Shown one piece after another: positions 5,675 through 7,270 of a DNA stretch of 7,270 bases. Position 1 is the first letter of the stretch, and each line of letters begins with the position of its first letter. Source of the DNA: Bacteroidota bacterium (GTDB lineage: Bacteria; Bacteroidota; Bacteroidia; Bacteroidales; Cfx3-03); the NCBI GenBank assembly GCA_030706265.1, contig JAUZOX010000128.1:1-7270 (forward strand), read 5' to 3'. The position numbers and the translations under genes are program-made. Under the pieces are notes generated by a model that was not told the origin of the DNA, searched no databases, and saw only the letters and a program-made list of their open reading frames with translations.

Positions 5675-5917
5675 TTATTTACAGCTTGTACAGGGGCTAT
5701 TGGTTACAATAAGTCCCAACAGGCTTCCGGCAATCGTGGTTCCCCAGGCATTTCCGCTAATAGGACAAGCACCTGTCGGACAGCCGGAAAGATGATAGTA
5801 CAACAGCCCTATACCGCCTCCGATTGTCACACCCAGAAAAGGTTTCCAGAAATACCATGATTTTAAATACCCCTTTATAGAATTAGGTCTTGGAGTGGTT
5901 TTACATTTGTTTTCCAT
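5675..5917 (-). CDS. Small cysteine-containing membrane protein (DUF6132-like)
   Basis: This 80-residue protein has a polar N-terminus and two hydrophobic segments at about 27-44 and 57-72. Between them lies a loop with GCPTGACPISGNAWGT, giving Cys46 and Cys51. This loop resembles the CxxGxCPITSNP motif of the small Bacteroidetes proteins that I recall as DUF6132. The C-terminus ends in CTSCK, a CxxC pair at 76 and 79; this is an uncommon and potentially redox- or metal-binding tail. With its two helices the loop would lie on one side of the cytoplasmic membrane and both termini on the other. It sits between the OsmC-like and mini-thioredoxin genes with gaps of 35 and 24 bases. The function is unknown; a thiol relay across or at the membrane is a reasonable guess. 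Confidence 0.75.
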   Translation of the reverse strand: MENKCKTTPRPNSIKGYLKSWYFWKPFLGVTIGGGIGLLYYHLSGCPTGACPISGNAWGTTIAGSLLGLIVTNSPCTSCK

Positions 5918-5952
5918 TATTTGGATTATAGGTGAATACTTTAAAATGACGA

Positions 5953-6375
5953 TTATTTAGTGGGTATTACTTTGATTTCCCAGGTAATATCCATTGCCTT
6001 CTTATACATATAAGAAACGCCGCAGTACTTTTCCTGAGAAAGTTTTATTGCTTTTTCAAGCATATCCAATGGCAAATCCTTACCCGTGAATTCGTAGACA
6101 ATATGCATGCCTGTGTAATGCTTGGGATGCTCTTCCGTAACTTCTGCTTCGACATGAAGATCAAATTTTTCAACTTCCACCCTCATTTTCTTTAAGAGTG
6201 AAACGACATCCATACCGGTGCAACCCGCTAAAGCGGTAAGCATTAGTTCCTTCGGACGGGGTCCCTGATCCTCTCCTCCCCCATCAACAGCAGCATCCAT
6301 GATAAGATGATGACCACTCACCAGTGAGTCAAATTTCATGTTGCCTTTCCATGTTGTTGTTACGTTGTGTTTCAT
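5953..6375 (-). CDS. OsmC family protein (peroxiredoxin-like)
   Basis: This 140-residue protein belongs to the OsmC/Ohr superfamily, which reduces organic or other peroxides with two cysteines and acts as a homodimer in the cytoplasm. Cys52 in the LAGCTGMDVVSLLKKM helix and Cys118 in EKYCGVSYMYKKA are the two family cysteines, and GPRPKELMLTAL (38-49) is the conserved region before the first one. The MDITWEIKV end matches the last family strand. I chose ATG 6375; a TTG two codons upstream in the same frame has no advantage. The protein looks more like the YhfA-type OsmC branch common in Bacteroidetes than classical Ohr. It follows the methyltransferase gene by 31 bases in the same operon. Confidence 0.92.
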   Translation of the reverse strand: MKHNVTTTWKGNMKFDSLVSGHHLIMDAAVDGGGEDQGPRPKELMLTALAGCTGMDVVSLLKKMRVEVEKFDLHVEAEVTEEHPKHYTGMHIVYEFTGKDLPLDMLEKAIKLSQEKYCGVSYMYKKAMDITWEIKVIPTK

Positions 6376-6406
6376 GATCAAATGTTTTGCGTATTAATTT
6401 AATTGA

Positions 6407-7021
6407 TTAATCTTTGTTGGCTGTCAACAGGAAAATGGGATATTCCCTGACTTCACCCCGTTCGTTTTCTTGTTTCAGGGAAAAGCATGGTTTTGTGACA
6501 ATATGCTTAAAGGCATGTTTTTCCAGTTGATGCGTTAGCTGATCAACATCAAAACCATGATGTCCATTAAATCCCTTTCCATGAAACGACCCATCCTCCA
6601 GATACAAATCGGCAATGGCCAGATAACCTCCCGGTTTAATTAACCCATAAAATTTATTGAATATCAGACCAATATTTTCAACATGATGAAGTACCATCTG
6701 GTTGTAAATGACATCAAACCGGCCATCATATTCTTCTTTCTCAAGGTCTATCCACAAGGTTTTCATGTTCCGGGTTCCGGATTTTATTATTTTTGATTCG
6801 GTCACCCTAATCATTTCCAGCGAATTATCCATCAACAATATATTTGAGAATTTGTCTTTGAGGAAAAAACTCAACAAACCTGTTCCCGCACCATATTCGA
6901 GGGCGGTCATGTCATCTGTAATGGGGATCCTGTTGACCATTTCATTTGCGATAGCTTCTGAACGCCATATATGCAATTGGTTCTTATCCCAATCTTTAGC
7001 CTTGTTGTCAAATTCGTTCAT
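6407..7021 (-). CDS. Class I SAM-dependent methyltransferase
   Basis: This 204-residue cytoplasmic protein has the class I Rossmann-fold motifs. Motif I is ALEYGAGTGLLSFFL (40-54), the acidic end of strand 2 is LLMDNS (62-67), motif post-I/II lies around RFDVIYNQMVLHHV (101-114), and KPGGYLAIADLY (129-140) is motif III. The N-terminus MNEFDNKAKDWD matches a group of about 200-residue methyltransferases found in anaerobic bacteria and archaea. The 140-160 stretch, rich in Gly, His and Phe, is typical of that group and may shape the substrate pocket. The substrate cannot be inferred; the lack of conserved CxxC or multiple cysteines argues against a standard ArsM. It is the first gene of the operon. 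The only clear Shine-Dalgarno-like AAGGAG lies more than 30 bases upstream of the ATG, too far to help. Confidence 0.9.
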   Translation of the reverse strand: MNEFDNKAKDWDKNQLHIWRSEAIANEMVNRIPITDDMTALEYGAGTGLLSFFLKDKFSNILLMDNSLEMIRVTESKIIKSGTRNMKTLWIDLEKEEYDGRFDVIYNQMVLHHVENIGLIFNKFYGLIKPGGYLAIADLYLEDGSFHGKGFNGHHGFDVDQLTHQLEKHAFKHIVTKPCFSLKQENERGEVREYPIFLLTANKD

Positions 7022-7101
7022 GCGTAATTTATGATTGATGATATAACTTAAATGTCTCCTTTTTGTTAATCACACTTTTATTTTTCCGGTAATGTCAATC
7101 A

Positions 7102-7109
7102 CAAAAATA
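7102..7109 (-). promoter_or_regulatory. Candidate -7 element for the methyltransferase/OsmC/thioredoxin operon
   Basis: The minus strand reads TATTTTTG, matching TAnnTTTG, about 80 bases upstream of the methyltransferase ATG. No TTG -33 box is evident at the expected distance. It is the only consensus match on this strand in the gap. Confidence 0.4.
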
Positions 7110-7203
7110 ACTCAAAGAAATGGATTATGATATCTCTTCAATATTGGCATGACAATCGTCAGATTGAAGTAGCTCAACTTTTATATTGATATTGATTAAG
7201 TGC

Positions 7204-7211
7204 TAACTTTG
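7204..7211 (+). promoter_or_regulatory. Candidate -7 element reading off the right edge
   Basis: TAACTTTG matches the TAnnTTTG consensus, in a typical context of AT-rich DNA on both sides. It lies 31 bases before ATGAAACGAGCATG at 7243 and would drive a rightward transcript that leaves the window. Confidence 0.5.
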
Positions 7212-7242
7212 CATAATACAATGCCAATAAGCCTTCGATAAG

Positions 7243-7270
7243 ATGAAACGAGCATGTTTGAAAGCATCAA
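7243..7270 (+). repeat. Partial, inverted and diverged repeat copy C, or start of a gene, cut by the window edge
   Basis: The first 14 bases, ATGAAACGAGCATG, are identical to the minus-strand reading of copies A and B, and about 22 of the 28 visible bases match copy A. The orientation is opposite to A and B. In the reading frame from this ATG, codon 5 is TGT instead of the TGA found in A and B, so it stays open (MKRACLKAS) to the window end. It could be another repeat copy or the first codons of a real gene behind the promoter at 7204-7211; the window end prevents a decision. Confidence 0.5.

Noticed and set aside
6407..7021. Arsenite methyltransferase (ArsM) identity for the methyltransferase
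   Set aside because: The conserved ArsM cysteines are absent, the protein is short, and no ars genes are present; only a generic methyltransferase call is supported.
6708..7034. Open frame of 108 codons on the + strand across the methyltransferase
   Set aside because: It is antisense to the conserved class I methyltransferase motifs and has no independent support.

Overview
The window looks like chromosomal DNA of an anaerobic member of the Bacteroidetes, probably Bacteroidales-like and possibly uncultured. The evidence is the AT-rich intergenic DNA, several TAnnTTTG-type -7 promoter elements (607-614, 2426-2433, 7204-7211 on +; 2347-2354, 7102-7109 on -), little use of Shine-Dalgarno sites, and protein sequences typical of that phylum. 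There are no RNA genes, CRISPR arrays or transposase genes.

Layout. Positions 1-80 hold the last codons of an NADP-type glutamate dehydrogenase. About 700 bases without a gene follow, containing a nested imperfect inverted repeat (556-716) with a promoter-like element inside it. Next is a + strand operon of thioredoxin, a small cysteine-rich ferredoxin and a DUF2892 (YgaP-like) membrane protein (777-1521). A minus-strand histidine phosphatase (1695-2297) lies divergent to a tightly coupled + strand pair: an IscU/NifU-like scaffold protein and a GGGtGRT-family protein (2469-4166), closed by a strong intrinsic terminator. The rest is on the minus strand: a cation diffusion facilitator (4334-5239), a gap holding a repeat element, and a compact four-gene operon. 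In transcription order that operon is a SAM-dependent methyltransferase, an OsmC-like protein, a small cysteine-containing membrane protein and a TM0996-type mini-thioredoxin (7021 down to 5417). The last 249 bases are intergenic and contain divergent promoter-like elements.

How the genes may work together. Most of the window concerns thiol redox chemistry, iron-sulfur proteins and metal or sulfur stress. Two separate operons each pair a thioredoxin-fold protein with a small cysteine-containing membrane protein. The OsmC protein and the metal exporter fit a detoxification role. The scaffold plus GGGtGRT pair is conserved in anaerobes as I recall, but I know of no established function for it; it is the best candidate here for an undescribed system.

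The other notable signal is a dispersed intergenic repeat with copies at 1638-1709 and 5256-5382 and a probable diverged partial copy at the right edge (7243-7270). One copy supplies the last codons and stop of the phosphatase gene.
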